A program made the position numbers and the translations under genes. Positions 52,998-62,283 of a stretch of DNA of 64,000 nucleotides are shown here, piece by piece. The stretch lies in the NCBI GenBank assembly GCA_019359675.1, contig JAHHGX010000031.1, positions 124,001-188,000 of the forward strand, in the 5' to 3' direction. How positions within the stretch are numbered: position 1 is the first letter of the stretch; each line of letters begins with the position of its first letter. The stretch comes from Calothrix sp. FI2-JRJ7. GTDB lineage: Bacteria; Cyanobacteriota; Cyanobacteriia; Cyanobacteriales; Nostocaceae. The notes under the pieces are model-generated. The model did not search any database, was not told the origin of the DNA, and saw only the letters and a program-made list of their open reading frames with translations.

Positions 52998-55700
52998 CTA
53001 CAATCGATTTACCACTGTGGTAGATGAGGCGCCTACTTGTGAAGAGTCACTAACGGTTGTAGGTTGAGTTTGTTGTGTTTCCTCTTTAACAACTCCGCGC
53101 GCTTTAATTAGTTGAATTGCGCGATTGACGCTTTCGGGTAATATCACGACTAAGCTATTGTCTGGCGCCCCTTCAAGTGCTTTGTTAATTGCTTGAGTTT
53201 CGTCAAGTATGGTTTCGTAGGTAAAGTTTGGTTGAACTTGTTTGATACCTTTCAAGATTAACTCAGCACCTGTACCGCGTTGGCGCCCGCGTGTGTCGTC
53301 GTCTTCTTTGATAATTACTCGGTCGAAAATGTCAGCGGCAAGTTTACCGAGCATGACAAAATCTTCGTCGCGTCTATCTCCAGGCCCTCCAACTACACCT
53401 ATTCGCTGTCCAGTTGTCCAGTTACGGACGAATGACCCTAGTGCTTCGTAGCTGTGGGGGTTGTGAGCGTAGTCTACAAGTGCGTGGTAGTTACCCAAGT
53501 TGAACAAGTTCATCCGTCCTGGTGTTTGACTCACCGAAGCGCGGAATGTTGTTAACCCGGCTCGAATTTGCTCGATATTAACGTTTTGTACAAATGCCGC
53601 TAACGATGCTGCTAACGCATTCGCTATCATAAACGGCGCCCGTCCACCCATTGTGAGAGGAATATTTTCTACTTTCTCTATTCGGTGTGTCCAGTCACCT
53701 TTTAATATCGATATGTAACCGTTCTCATACAGTGCCGCAACTCCACCCTTTTGAATATGGTCACGCACTAGCTGTGAGTCCGACTTCATTGTGAAGTAAG
53801 CAATGTTCGCTTTGGTTTTTTCTGCCATTGCCGCTACTCGTGGGTCATCGGCATTAAGTACTGCATAACCATCTGGATATACAGCTTCGGCGACTACGCT
53901 TTTAAGATGCCCAAGCTGGTCGATAGTATCAATATCGCCTAATCCTAAGTGGTCTGCGGCAACATTTAACACCACTCCTACGTTAGAAGCTTCAAATGCT
54001 AAACCAGAACGAAGGATACCTCCGCGCGCTGTTTCTAAGACTGCAACCTCTACTGTTGGGTCTTGTAGAATTAGTTGGGCGCTTTGGGGTCCGGTATTAT
54101 CGCCTGCTTCTACTAAGTAATCTCCGATATAAGTTCCGTCTGTAGTAGTATATCCTACTACTTTGCTTGTTTGACGGAAGATGTGCGCTAACAAGCGGGT
54201 GGTAGTAGTTTTGCCATTGGTACCGGTGACGCTGAGAATAGGGACCCGACTTGCTTGTTCATTTTTGAACAGCATATCAACCACGGCACCTGCGACGTTA
54301 CGGGGTGTACCGTGCGAAGGAGCTATGTGCATCCGAAAACCAGGAGCAGCGTTAACCTCGACAATTACACCATCGGTTTCGCGCAAAGGACGGCTGATAT
54401 CGGAAGTAACAACATCCATACCGGCTATGTCCAAGCCAATGACTTTAACAACGCGCTGCGCTAGCCAAATATTCTCAGGGTGAATTTCGTCGGTTCGGTC
54501 AACTGCTATACCACCAGTGCTTAAATTGGCAGTTGCACGTAAATAACAAATTCTATCTTTAGGTAGAACACTATTTAAAGTAAGACCTTGGCGTTCTAGC
54601 AATTGATAGCTAGTCCGGTCTAATTCTATTTTTGTAAGTACTTTGTCGTGTCCCTCACCACGATTTGGGTCATTGTTGGTTTCTTCAATTAGTTCGGAAA
54701 TTGTAGATTTGCCATCACCTACAACGTGTGCGGGTACACGTTCTGCCACCGCTACAACTTTGCCGTCCACGACTAATACGCGGTGGTCACGTCCGACGTA
54801 ATATTTTTCAACAATTACCGCACGAGATACTTGACGTGCGGCATCATATGCGCTTTCGGCTTCATCCCAACTACGAATATCAATTGTGATACCGCGTCCG
54901 TGGTTGCCATCTAATGGTTTAATCACAATTGGATAGCCACCAACAAACTCAATAGCTTCTTGTAAATCATCAAGGAAATTGATGACTGTACCTCTGGGAA
55001 CAGGAATTCCTGATGATGCCAAAATGCGTTTGGTTGCTTCTTTGTCGCACGCTAGCTCCACTCCCAAAATACCAGTATTGTTGGTCATGGTCGCTTGAAT
55101 GCGTTTAGAAGCAGCGCCATAGCCTAATTGAATTAAGAAACGGGCGCCAAGAGTCATCCAGGGGATACCTTTTTTCTCAGCTTCCTTAACAATGGCTTCG
55201 GTCGATGGTCCAAGCGCTCCTTCGCGGGCAAAGTCACGCAAATCTTGCAAATCTTGCTCAAGTTCGGCTTTTGGGTACCGTCCTCGGTCAGCGATGCTTT
55301 GGCACAGTCTTACTGCTGCTCTGCCAGCGTAGCGTCCTGCTTCCTCGTTTTCATACTCGAAAACAACCTGGTAGACTCCTGGTGTGGCAGTTTCGCGTGT
55401 ACGTCCAAAGGCAGCAGGCATAGAGGCTAGCTCTTGCAGTTCTAAGGCAACATGTTCGATGATGTGACCCATCATTGTGCCCTCTTTGACTCGCATCAAG
55501 AAGCCACCACGACAGCCAGGCGAACAATAGTGACCCTCCAGACTTGGCAGCGCCTCAACTAATCCTTCGTAAAAACCGGGGATTTCATTCGAGGGCGTCT
55601 CGGCGAGGTTCTCTAAATCGAGGCGCATGACAATCAACTTGTGGCGTCGAATGCTCCAATAGTTGGGACCGCGTAAGGTCTGGATTTTGAGGATTCTCAT
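52998..55700 (-). CDS. cphA: Cyanophycin synthetase
   Basis: CphA polymerises aspartate and arginine into cyanophycin, the nitrogen storage granule. 900 residues in the usual layout: N-terminal domain beginning MRILKIQTLRGPNYWSIRRH, ATP-grasp domain (about 220-470; VIKPLDGNHGRGITIDIRS, EVNAAPGFRMHIAPSHGTPR) that adds Asp, and Mur-ligase-like domain with P-loop SVTGTNGKTTTTRLLAHIF that adds Arg. I took ATG 55700 (MRILK), the conserved start, rather than 55730. It lies downstream of cphB on the same strand with a 172-bp gap; the two are the classic cphBA pair. Confidence 0.97.
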   Translation of the reverse strand: MRILKIQTLRGPNYWSIRRHKLIVMRLDLENLAETPSNEIPGFYEGLVEALPSLEGHYCSPGCRGGFLMRVKEGTMMGHIIEHVALELQELASMPAAFGRTRETATPGVYQVVFEYENEEAGRYAGRAAVRLCQSIADRGRYPKAELEQDLQDLRDFAREGALGPSTEAIVKEAEKKGIPWMTLGARFLIQLGYGAASKRIQATMTNNTGILGVELACDKEATKRILASSGIPVPRGTVINFLDDLQEAIEFVGGYPIVIKPLDGNHGRGITIDIRSWDEAESAYDAARQVSRAVIVEKYYVGRDHRVLVVDGKVVAVAERVPAHVVGDGKSTISELIEETNNDPNRGEGHDKVLTKIELDRTSYQLLERQGLTLNSVLPKDRICYLRATANLSTGGIAVDRTDEIHPENIWLAQRVVKVIGLDIAGMDVVTSDISRPLRETDGVIVEVNAAPGFRMHIAPSHGTPRNVAGAVVDMLFKNEQASRVPILSVTGTNGKTTTTRLLAHIFRQTSKVVGYTTTDGTYIGDYLVEAGDNTGPQSAQLILQDPTVEVAVLETARGGILRSGLAFEASNVGVVLNVAADHLGLGDIDTIDQLGHLKSVVAEAVYPDGYAVLNADDPRVAAMAEKTKANIAYFTMKSDSQLVRDHIQKGGVAALYENGYISILKGDWTHRIEKVENIPLTMGGRAPFMIANALAASLAAFVQNVNIEQIRAGLTTFRASVSQTPGRMNLFNLGNYHALVDYAHNPHSYEALGSFVRNWTTGQRIGVVGGPGDRRDEDFVMLGKLAADIFDRVIIKEDDDTRGRQRGTGAELILKGIKQVQPNFTYETILDETQAINKALEGAPDNSLVVILPESVNRAIQLIKARGVVKEETQQTQPTTVSDSSQVGASSTTVVNRL

Positions 55701-55872
55701 GGGAATAGGTAGATGGAGATTCGGAGTCAATTTCTAGTTTCTTACTCGAATGACCGCTTCACTGTTCTTATGAAACAGTTTTTTCTTCTTACATCGTATT
55801 ATTCTCACTTTTTCTCGTGCAACGTCGATGCGGGAGCGGTCAACTCAGTGTAACCCCTGACACACTATTCCG

Positions 55873-56736
55873 TCAGCTGGAAATTCGGTAGTTGGCGGGT
55901 AAGGCTGTGCGTTGATAAAGGTGATATTTATCACCGTGGCTGAGAATATGCATCCGCATGTTATGAATCGTTAACGGTTCGGTGGCGCCAACGTAAGGTT
56001 CGTTAGTGTGGGTGACTTCGGTAGGGTCAACGATGGTAACGCTGCCTTTACCCAAGACTTGTAGCCAACCGTCGCGCTCAAACATCGCGCATGTATCTTC
56101 ATCAATACCAATGCCAATACGGTCAGGGTGCGACGCAATGGCACTTACCAAACGTACCATTCTATTACGATTGTGGAAATGTTGGTCAACTATCACTTCG
56201 GGAATTAAGCCCAAGCCAGTGGCCATATCAACTAACGAACGGTTGGGAGACTCACCGCTACCCCCGCCGGCAATCATGTGATGACCCATCACTGCTGCCC
56301 CAGCGCTCGTGCCCGCTAGCGTTAATTCCCCAGAACGTACCCGGCGCCGAATAATATCCATCGCTGAAGTATCTGAGAGAACGCCGCATAGCCGTAACTG
56401 GTCGCCTCCAGTCAAAAAAACCCCTGTACAGTTTTCTAGGGACTCTTTAAAATTACGGTCTTCACACTGCTCGCGTTCGCGAATGTCCAAAACCTCAATT
56501 TTCGAGGCACCCATTTCTTCAAAAATGCGGACATAGCGTCCACTGATAATACCGGGTTCTCGCGATGCTGATGGAATAATAGTAATATAACCATCGGATT
56601 CACCAGAACGGGCTACGAAAGTTCGCAGTATTTCGCGTCCATGAACCTTATCTTCGGCGCCTCCAATTACGAGAACGGCGGTTTTAGTTGCTTGGGGTGT
56701 CGTCATTTCCAGCCATTTAGCTTTTAATTGCCGCAT
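55873..56736 (-). CDS. cphB: Cyanophycinase
   Basis: CphB is a serine exopeptidase that cuts cyanophycin into beta-Asp-Arg dipeptides. 288 residues of the peptidase S51 family: LVIGGAEDKVHGREILRTF near the N-terminus, catalytic Ser in LAGTSAGAAVMGHHMIAGG, then VIVDQHFHNRNRMVRL, and GIGIDEDTCAM. ATG 56736 is supported by AGGAGA 6 bases upstream; the frame is open for 13 more codons. First gene of the cphB-cphA pair, which lets the cell both store and reuse nitrogen. Confidence 0.96.
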   Translation of the reverse strand: MRQLKAKWLEMTTPQATKTAVLVIGGAEDKVHGREILRTFVARSGESDGYITIIPSASREPGIISGRYVRIFEEMGASKIEVLDIREREQCEDRNFKESLENCTGVFLTGGDQLRLCGVLSDTSAMDIIRRRVRSGELTLAGTSAGAAVMGHHMIAGGGSGESPNRSLVDMATGLGLIPEVIVDQHFHNRNRMVRLVSAIASHPDRIGIGIDEDTCAMFERDGWLQVLGKGSVTIVDPTEVTHTNEPYVGATEPLTIHNMRMHILSHGDKYHLYQRTALPANYRISS

Positions 56737-57238
56737 TGTGTATCTCCTGTCAACAACTTCAGGTGAATAAAACAAGTACGCAAGCTTTATCTGATGATTT
56801 TGCTCCCGTTTCCTTAAAGGACATTACTGGCTCTTATCGAATTGAGGCAATTACCATTCGATACCCTCTGCGATATAAAAGCAGCATGTCCCCTACATGT
56901 CCCGTATTGCTATCTATTTGGGTGTTGATTCACCAGTCGAACAGCCAATCGCGGAAAACTGCTCTATAAAAGCAGGTCTTGACACACGGAGCGTTCTTTA
57001 AGTAGCAGAAGGCATTGTCTTGAAGTTGTTAACCCAGTTAATCTATTAATTTAAATCTAGATGTGACAATATTTAAACATAAATTAAGTAATTAGAAAAA
57101 TTTTTGTGCTATCTGACGTACTATTTACAGTACTTTCAAACACGCGACATACAAATTGATGTATTCTACACAACATAGAAAGCTCGCCCTGCAATCGACA
57201 TTCAAACTTAACGATAGTGTCCTCGAATACGAATTACT
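56737..57238. other. Divergent promoter region of cphB and trmD
   Basis: 502 bases between divergent genes, with no repeat family or RNA recognised. It must carry the cphB and trmD promoters. No perfect NtcA box (GTA-N8-TAC) preceding a -10 could be fixed by eye. An open frame at 56736-56969 (plus) has no protein-like features and is discounted. Confidence 0.45.
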
Positions 57239-57940
57239 GTGCGCTTTGATATAGTTACGCTGTTTCCAGACTGTTTTACCTCAGTTCTCAACTCAGGACT
57301 GTTGGGTAAAGCCTTAGCCAAACAGATTGCCCAAGTCAATTTGGTTAACCCACGCGACTTTACTAACGATAAGCATCGTAAAGTCGATGACGAACCTTAC
57401 GGTGGTGGTGTCGGGATGCTCATGAAGCCCGAACCCATTTTTGCCGCCGTTGAGTCGCTGCCAATTCTACCGCGAAGAGAGGTCATATTGATGAGTCCTC
57501 AAGGACAAACCATCAATCAACCTTTGTTACGAGAGCTAGCAATTAACTATGACCAGCTAATAGTCATATGCGGACATTACGAGGGTATTGATGAGCGAGT
57601 ACAACAAATTGTTACCCGTGAGGTTTCCCTTGGAGATTTTATTTTAACCGGTGGTGAAATTCCTGCAATGGCATTAATCAACGGCATCACCCGCTTGCTT
57701 CCTGGCACCGTTGCCAAAGTCGAGTCTATTAAATACGAAAGTTTTGAGGAAAATCTCCTCGACTACCCCCAATATACTCGCCCCGCCAACTTTCGTGGTT
57801 GGAAAGTCCCCAATGTCCTCCTTAGCGGCAATCATAAAGAAATTGCTAAGTGGCGCCTATCCCAACAAATCGAACGTACTAAGGCACGGCGCCCCGACCT
57901 ACTCAAAGCTTGGGAAGAACAACAAAACCAAGAGAGTTAG
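57239..57940 (+). CDS. trmD: tRNA (guanine37-N1)-methyltransferase
   Basis: TrmD methylates G37 next to the anticodon to prevent frameshifts. 233 residues with the SPOUT trefoil-knot motifs: DEPYGGGVGMLMKPEPIF, VILMSPQGQTINQPL, VICGHYEGIDERVQQIV and SLGDFILTGGEIPAMALING. The C-terminal helical domain is present (AKWRLSQQIERTKARRPDLL). GTG start at 57239 (MRFDIVTLFP, the conserved beginning). Followed by repeats, then ispF. Confidence 0.96.
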   Translation: MRFDIVTLFPDCFTSVLNSGLLGKALAKQIAQVNLVNPRDFTNDKHRKVDDEPYGGGVGMLMKPEPIFAAVESLPILPRREVILMSPQGQTINQPLLRELAINYDQLIVICGHYEGIDERVQQIVTREVSLGDFILTGGEIPAMALINGITRLLPGTVAKVESIKYESFEENLLDYPQYTRPANFRGWKVPNVLLSGNHKEIAKWRLSQQIERTKARRPDLLKAWEEQQNQES

Positions 57941-57945
57941 GAGTT

Positions 57946-57973
57946 GTACAGACACGATTAATCGTGTCTGTAC
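57946..57973. repeat. 28-bp perfect palindrome after trmD
   Basis: GTACAGACACGATT followed by its exact complement AATCGTGTCTGTAC. It has the same length and general outline (GTA-C/G-AGAC at the ends) as the other three 28-bp palindromes. It starts 5 bp after the trmD stop and may serve as terminator. Confidence 0.8.
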
Positions 57974-57974
57974 G

Positions 57975-58112
57975 AGTTTATGAGTTAATTAGTTAATGAG
58001 TTAAGGATAAAAATTAATTCTTAATTCCTAACTCAATACTCAATACTCGTAAGGTGCGTGACGCTACTAGTTCATTAGTTTCACTTTGCGATTGTTATGG
58101 CGTCACGCACCC
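57975..58112. repeat. STRR-like repeats and a GGTGCGTGACGC inverted pair
   Basis: GAGTTAATTAGTTAATGAGT-type and TAACTCAATACTCAATACTC-type phrases are followed by GGTGCGTGACGC (58053-58064) and its complement GCGTCACGCACC (58100-58111) with a 35-nt loop. This ends 25 bp upstream of the ispF start and is a third locus of the GGTGCGTGACGC family (others at 17951-18110 and 32058-32721). Confidence 0.8.
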
Positions 58113-58136
58113 TACTCCTAACTCTTAACTATTTCC

Positions 58137-58619
58137 ATGTCTATTCGTATTGGTAACGGCTACGATATTCATCGCTTAACTACTGGGCGCCGTCTTATAC
58201 TCGGTGGCGTTGAAATTGACCACGAACTCGGTTTACTTGGACATAGCGATGCAGATGTACTAACTCATGCAATAATGGACGCGATGTTAGGCGCCTTATC
58301 TTTAGGTGACATCGGACACTATTTTCCACCAACAGATCAAAAATGGGCAGGCGCCGATAGTTTAGTTTTGTTAAGCCAAGTAAATCAATTAATACTAGAT
58401 AAAGGTTGGAAAATTGGCAACATCGACTCAGTAGTAGTAGCAGAACGTCCAAAACTAAAACCTCACATCGAAAAAATGCGCGACAAAATAGCAGGAGTCT
58501 TGCAACTAGAACCAACACAAATAGGCATTAAAGCTACTACTAATGAAAAACTAGGCCCAGTTGGACGCGAAGAAGGAATTTGCGCCTACGCAGTAGTTTT
58601 ATTAGAAAAAGCAAATTAA
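58137..58619 (+). CDS. ispF: 2-C-methyl-D-erythritol 2,4-cyclodiphosphate synthase
   Basis: IspF makes MEcPP in the MEP isoprenoid pathway, which feeds carotenoids, chlorophyll tail and quinones. 160 residues, standard length, with zinc ligands Asp and His in [10 protein letters not shown] and the active site [20 protein letters not shown]. The C-terminal [18 protein letters not shown] is conserved. ATG 58137. Separated from trmD by repeats, so probably its own transcript. Confidence 0.97.
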   Translation: MSIRIGNGYDIHRLTTGRRLILGGVEIDHELGLLGHSDADVLTHAIMDAMLGALSLGDIGHYFPPTDQKWAGADSLVLLSQVNQLILDKGWKIGNIDSVVVAERPKLKPHIEKMRDKIAGVLQLEPTQIGIKATTNEKLGPVGREEGICAYAVVLLEKAN

Positions 58620-58637
58620 TAAATGCTCTTATCTTGT

Positions 58638-58751
58638 ATCTTGTGGAGCGGGCATCCTTGCCCGCCCTTAATATAAAACTAGATAACTTTGATATAGAAC
58701 TGCAATACTACCCTTAGCATGGGACGGGCAAGGATGCCCATCCCACAACAG
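58638..58751. repeat. Inverted repeat of the TTGTGGA...GGGCATC family
   Basis: CTTGTGGAGCGGGCATCCTT at the left (58638-58657) is complementary to AAGGATGCCCATCCCACAA at the right (58733-58751), with GCCCGCC and GGACGGGC extending the stem; about 114 bp in all. It is the most complete copy of the family also seen at 25206-25240 and 52640-52661. Confidence 0.8.
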
Positions 58752-58815
58752 TTGTAATTTAATTTAACATGTAAGTTAAATGCCCAACTTACACAAATCA
58801 AGCTAATTAAATATT

Positions 58816-59352
58816 ATGTATGACTGGATGCGGAAAGAGACTTACTCAGAGTCTTTCATCGATGGTAAAGAACATTTAGCAATGTTAGTAACAAACTTAA
58901 GAGACATAGAACTTCCTGACCTGATTGCTTTAGACAAAGACGAAAATGTTATACTTGTTGCCGAAGTAACAAGTAAAGCAGATGGCTTTAAAAACTCGGA
59001 TACTAGAAAATATGCGCTTTTAAGGCTTATAGATGTCTTAGAATTTGCAACAAAAAACACTATTCCTTTTGTAATGCTTGCTGATAAGGAAAATATTGAG
59101 TTTTTTCGCTGGGACGGTCAAAAATTGTCTGAGCCTATTTTAAGTTTAAATACAGCGGATGTACTTAGCCGTTATGAGCCTAGCTTTGAAGACAAAAGTA
59201 TATATGATAGATATCTTGTAACTTTGATAGAATCTTGGCTACGAGATTTAGGGTATAATTGGAATTCAGAAACACCACCGAATTCAAAAGAAATGCAAGA
59301 AATAGGTTTTTTGCAACTAATTCAAGGCGGAATGACTAAGGCATATTATTAA
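58816..59352 (+). CDS. Putative PD-(D/E)XK nuclease-fold protein
   Basis: 178 residues, no named family. The pattern P34-D35 ... E50-V-T-S-K54 in LPDLIALDKDENVILVAEVT fits a divergent PD-(D/E)XK active site, with predicted beta strands around it; a helical C-terminus follows (YDRYLVTLIESWLRDLGYN). If correct it would be a nuclease or inactive DNA-binding relative. ATG 58816. It ends 3 bp before the PIN-like gene, so the two form a tight operon, which is reminiscent of toxin-antitoxin or defence pairs; that is inference only. Confidence 0.65.
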   Translation: MYDWMRKETYSESFIDGKEHLAMLVTNLRDIELPDLIALDKDENVILVAEVTSKADGFKNSDTRKYALLRLIDVLEFATKNTIPFVMLADKENIEFFRWDGQKLSEPILSLNTADVLSRYEPSFEDKSIYDRYLVTLIESWLRDLGYNWNSETPPNSKEMQEIGFLQLIQGGMTKAYY

Positions 59353-59355
59353 AAG

Positions 59356-59967
59356 TTGAAAGTGATACTATACATTGAGACTAATTTTATAATGAGTCTT
59401 GCGAAGGGACAGGATATTGAAGCCCAAGACTTACTATTCAATACACCAGCATCTATTTCTATAGTAATACCCAGTATTTGTTTTTTAGAAGCTCATACGA
59501 CATGGCAACAAGCACAGAAAAAGAACGAAGATTTTATTAGTAAAGTAGACATTCAAATTAGCGAATCATTGCAAGATAAAACTTCAATAAATGCTCAATT
59601 TACAGCTTCTAGACTAGACAAGTCAAAAAGTAGTTTTGAAGGTAGGATAAGTGATATTAAAAAACGTTTTGATTTAACATGTAATGAACTTGCAAGTAAA
59701 GCTGAAGAAATACCCTTAGAATTTGCTACAATTCAAGAAAGTCTAGCAAGGGGTATTTTAGAAGATAAACACTTAGTTGATAAAATAATACTAGAATGCA
59801 TTATTCGACACGCACGTTTGCATCCTGATATCACAAAAGTTTTTCTAAGCGCTAATACTAAAGAGTTTGGTCAACAGCAAGTTACTCAATTTTTACAGGA
59901 TACTGCTATTAGATATTTCAGCAAAACAACAAATTTTTTAGGTTGGTTGCAAGCACAAAACTCTTAA
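59356..59967 (+). CDS. PIN-like domain protein
   Basis: 203 residues with the outline of a PIN ribonuclease: first acidic residue in LYIETNFIMSLA (Glu instead of the usual Asp), second in PSICFLEAHTTW, others in LEDKHLVDKIILECIIRHA, and the terminal strand VFLSANTKEFG. PIN proteins are metal-dependent RNases, often toxins. The middle (about 60-120) is a helical insertion. TTG 59356 or GTG 59362 are the only starts; both lie within 10 bp of the upstream stop. Its last 29 codons are duplicated at 60110-60204. Confidence 0.68.
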   Translation: MKVILYIETNFIMSLAKGQDIEAQDLLFNTPASISIVIPSICFLEAHTTWQQAQKKNEDFISKVDIQISESLQDKTSINAQFTASRLDKSKSSFEGRISDIKKRFDLTCNELASKAEEIPLEFATIQESLARGILEDKHLVDKIILECIIRHARLHPDITKVFLSANTKEFGQQQVTQFLQDTAIRYFSKTTNFLGWLQAQNS

Positions 59968-60109
59968 ATTATAAATGTAACGATGACTCAATAACAATCA
60001 AGTTTTAAGAACGCGATATACTTTTTTATGCAGGATTGGATAGACCGTAAAAATAAACTCCTAACTGTTCCTGCTCTTCAAAATAGAGAACACTTTACGT
60101 AATTTAGTA

Positions 60110-60204
60110 AGCGCGAAGTTGCACAGTTATTACAAGATAATGGTATTAGATATTTCAGCAAAACCACAAATTTTCTAGGTTGGTTACAAGCGCAAAACCC
60201 CTAA
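60110..60204 (+). pseudogene. Duplicated 3' end of the PIN-like gene
   Basis: This segment encodes EVAQLLQDNGIRYFSKTTNF then LGWLQAQNP and a stop, nearly the same as the PIN-like protein end (QVTQFLQDTAIRYFSKTTNF, LGWLQAQNS). Upstream, HFT-stop-FSKRE may be a decayed continuation. There is no start codon. It is a remnant of a second, otherwise lost copy of the gene or of a neighbouring paralogue. The rest of 59968-60346 shows nothing else recognisable. Confidence 0.82.
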
Positions 60205-60346
60205 ACTGTAGGTAAGGCGCCTCCATCTCCATGTCGAAATCAAAAAATTTGCTATGATAATTGCCACAAACAGTGTATCTACGGAATTAATTTACTAACT
60301 AAGTAGATATACTCATATCATTTCAGCATCGGAATTCTATATATGT

Positions 60347-62149
60347 ATGAATATGGCTATTTTGACCCGAATATTGACCAAAATATTAAAATTAAAGCGC
60401 ACTTGGATTATTGGGTTAGTTGGGGTGTTCGTTACCCTGTCCCTGAATGCTTGTAACCCAGCAGGACTGAAAACGAGTGCAGCGCAAACGAATCAACTTG
60501 TTATAAGTATCCTTAGTGACCCAAAAACTTTTAACTACGCACTTAGTAACGAATCTCCCAATATATTTGGGTTGACTTTTGAAGGACTTGTTACTCAAGA
60601 CCCGTTTACAGGTGAAATTCAACCTGATTTAGCTGAATCTTGGCAAATTTCATCAGATAAGCTCAAAATTGTTTTTACGATGCGTGAGGGGTTGAAGTGG
60701 TCGGATGGTAAACCCCTAACTGTTGATGATGTTGTTTTTACCTTTAATGATATTTATCTCAACGAAGCAATTCCTACTGACGCGCGCGATGTTCTCAGGG
60801 TTGGCGCCAAAGGTTTATTACCTAGCGTGCGTAAGCTGGATGAACGACGTGTAGAATTTATTACTCCTGAACCATTTAGCCCTTTTCTTGGTGTAACAGG
60901 TTTACCGCTTCTACCAGCTCATGCACTACGTCCATTTATCCAAACTAAAGATTCTGAAGGAAAACCCATATTCCTCTCGAAGTGGGACGTTGATACTCCT
61001 CCAGACCAAATTATAGTTAACGGCCCTTACAAACTTGCCAGATATAATACGGGTGAACGGATTATATTTACCCCTAACCCTTACTACTGGCGTAAAGATG
61101 CCAAAGGTCAACAACAGCCATATATAGAAAGAGTCATTTGGCAAATTGTTGAGTCAACCGATACTGGTTTAATTCAGTTTCGTTCGGGTGGGCTTGATAA
61201 TGTCGCTGTAACACCTGATTATTTCTCGCTGTTGAAAGCTCAAGAAGACCAAGGTAAATTTAAAATTTACAATGGTGGACCTGCGGCAAGCACAACGTTT
61301 ATGATGTTTAACCTTAACAAAGGCAAACGTAACGGTGTACCGCTTGTTAACCCTGTAAAGTCACGCTGGTTTAATACAGTTGAATTTCGTCAAGCTGTTG
61401 CCTATGCCATCGATAGACAAACAATGATAAATAATATCTATCGAGGATTGGGAGAACCCCAAGATTCTCCACTTTATGCAAAAAGTCCTTACTATTTATC
61501 ACCTAGTGAAGGACTTAAAGTTTATAACTACAGTCCTGAACGCGCGCGACAGTTGCTTACCAAAGCTGGCTTTAAATACGATAATCGCGGACAGTTACTT
61601 GATTCTGATGGCAACCGCGTCCGGTTTACATTACTTACAAACGCAGGAAATAAAATCCGCGAAGCAATGGGAGCGCAAATTAAACAAGACTTAGAAAAAG
61701 TCGGCATTACGGTTGACTTTACCCCTGTAGCTTGGAGTGCTTTCTTAGATAAACTTGATAATAATCTTGACTGGGATGCAGGAATGATTGGTTTTGGCGC
61801 CGATTTTGAGCCAAACTCCAGCGCTAACTTGTGGACTCCAGATGGTGGTTCACACATGTTTAACTTAAAACCACGCGCGGGAGCAAAACCAATAGAAGGA
61901 CGAGTTGTTTATCCTTGGGAAGCAAAAATTGGTGAACTATATGTAAAAGCTGCACAAGAATTTGACCAAGCAAAACGTAAAGCAATTTACGCTGAGTCAC
62001 AACAACTTGCACAGGAATATTTACCTTTAATTCACTTAGTTAACCCCTACTCACTATCTGCTGTACGCGATAAATTTGTAGGAATTAAACACTCTGCAAC
62101 AGGTGGTTCCTTCTGGAATATCCACGATATTAAAGTCAAACAATCTTAA
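60347..62149 (+). CDS. Peptide/oligopeptide-type ABC transporter substrate-binding lipoprotein
   Basis: 600-residue SBP_bac_5 family protein. The N-terminus is a lipoprotein signal ending LSLNAC. The mature protein shows the family segments PDLAESWQISSDKLKIVFTM then REGLKWSDGKPLTVDDVVFT, and FRQAVAYAIDRQTMINNIYR. It captures peptides or other solutes for an importer whose permease and ATPase genes are not here. ATG 60347 (another ATG two codons on). A truncated, diverged copy follows directly downstream. Confidence 0.93.
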   Translation: MNMAILTRILTKILKLKRTWIIGLVGVFVTLSLNACNPAGLKTSAAQTNQLVISILSDPKTFNYALSNESPNIFGLTFEGLVTQDPFTGEIQPDLAESWQISSDKLKIVFTMREGLKWSDGKPLTVDDVVFTFNDIYLNEAIPTDARDVLRVGAKGLLPSVRKLDERRVEFITPEPFSPFLGVTGLPLLPAHALRPFIQTKDSEGKPIFLSKWDVDTPPDQIIVNGPYKLARYNTGERIIFTPNPYYWRKDAKGQQQPYIERVIWQIVESTDTGLIQFRSGGLDNVAVTPDYFSLLKAQEDQGKFKIYNGGPAASTTFMMFNLNKGKRNGVPLVNPVKSRWFNTVEFRQAVAYAIDRQTMINNIYRGLGEPQDSPLYAKSPYYLSPSEGLKVYNYSPERARQLLTKAGFKYDNRGQLLDSDGNRVRFTLLTNAGNKIREAMGAQIKQDLEKVGITVDFTPVAWSAFLDKLDNNLDWDAGMIGFGADFEPNSSANLWTPDGGSHMFNLKPRAGAKPIEGRVVYPWEAKIGELYVKAAQEFDQAKRKAIYAESQQLAQEYLPLIHLVNPYSLSAVRDKFVGIKHSATGGSFWNIHDIKVKQS

Positions 62150-62283
62150 TAAGTAAGGTGGGCAGTGCCCACCCTACAATTTTAATTAAGGCAAACCACA
62201 AGTACCAATAGCAACACTAGTAAAAGTAGCAGTAGGAAGTGGCAGGGCAGGACTAAACGTACCAGTATTAGTTGACAACACTC

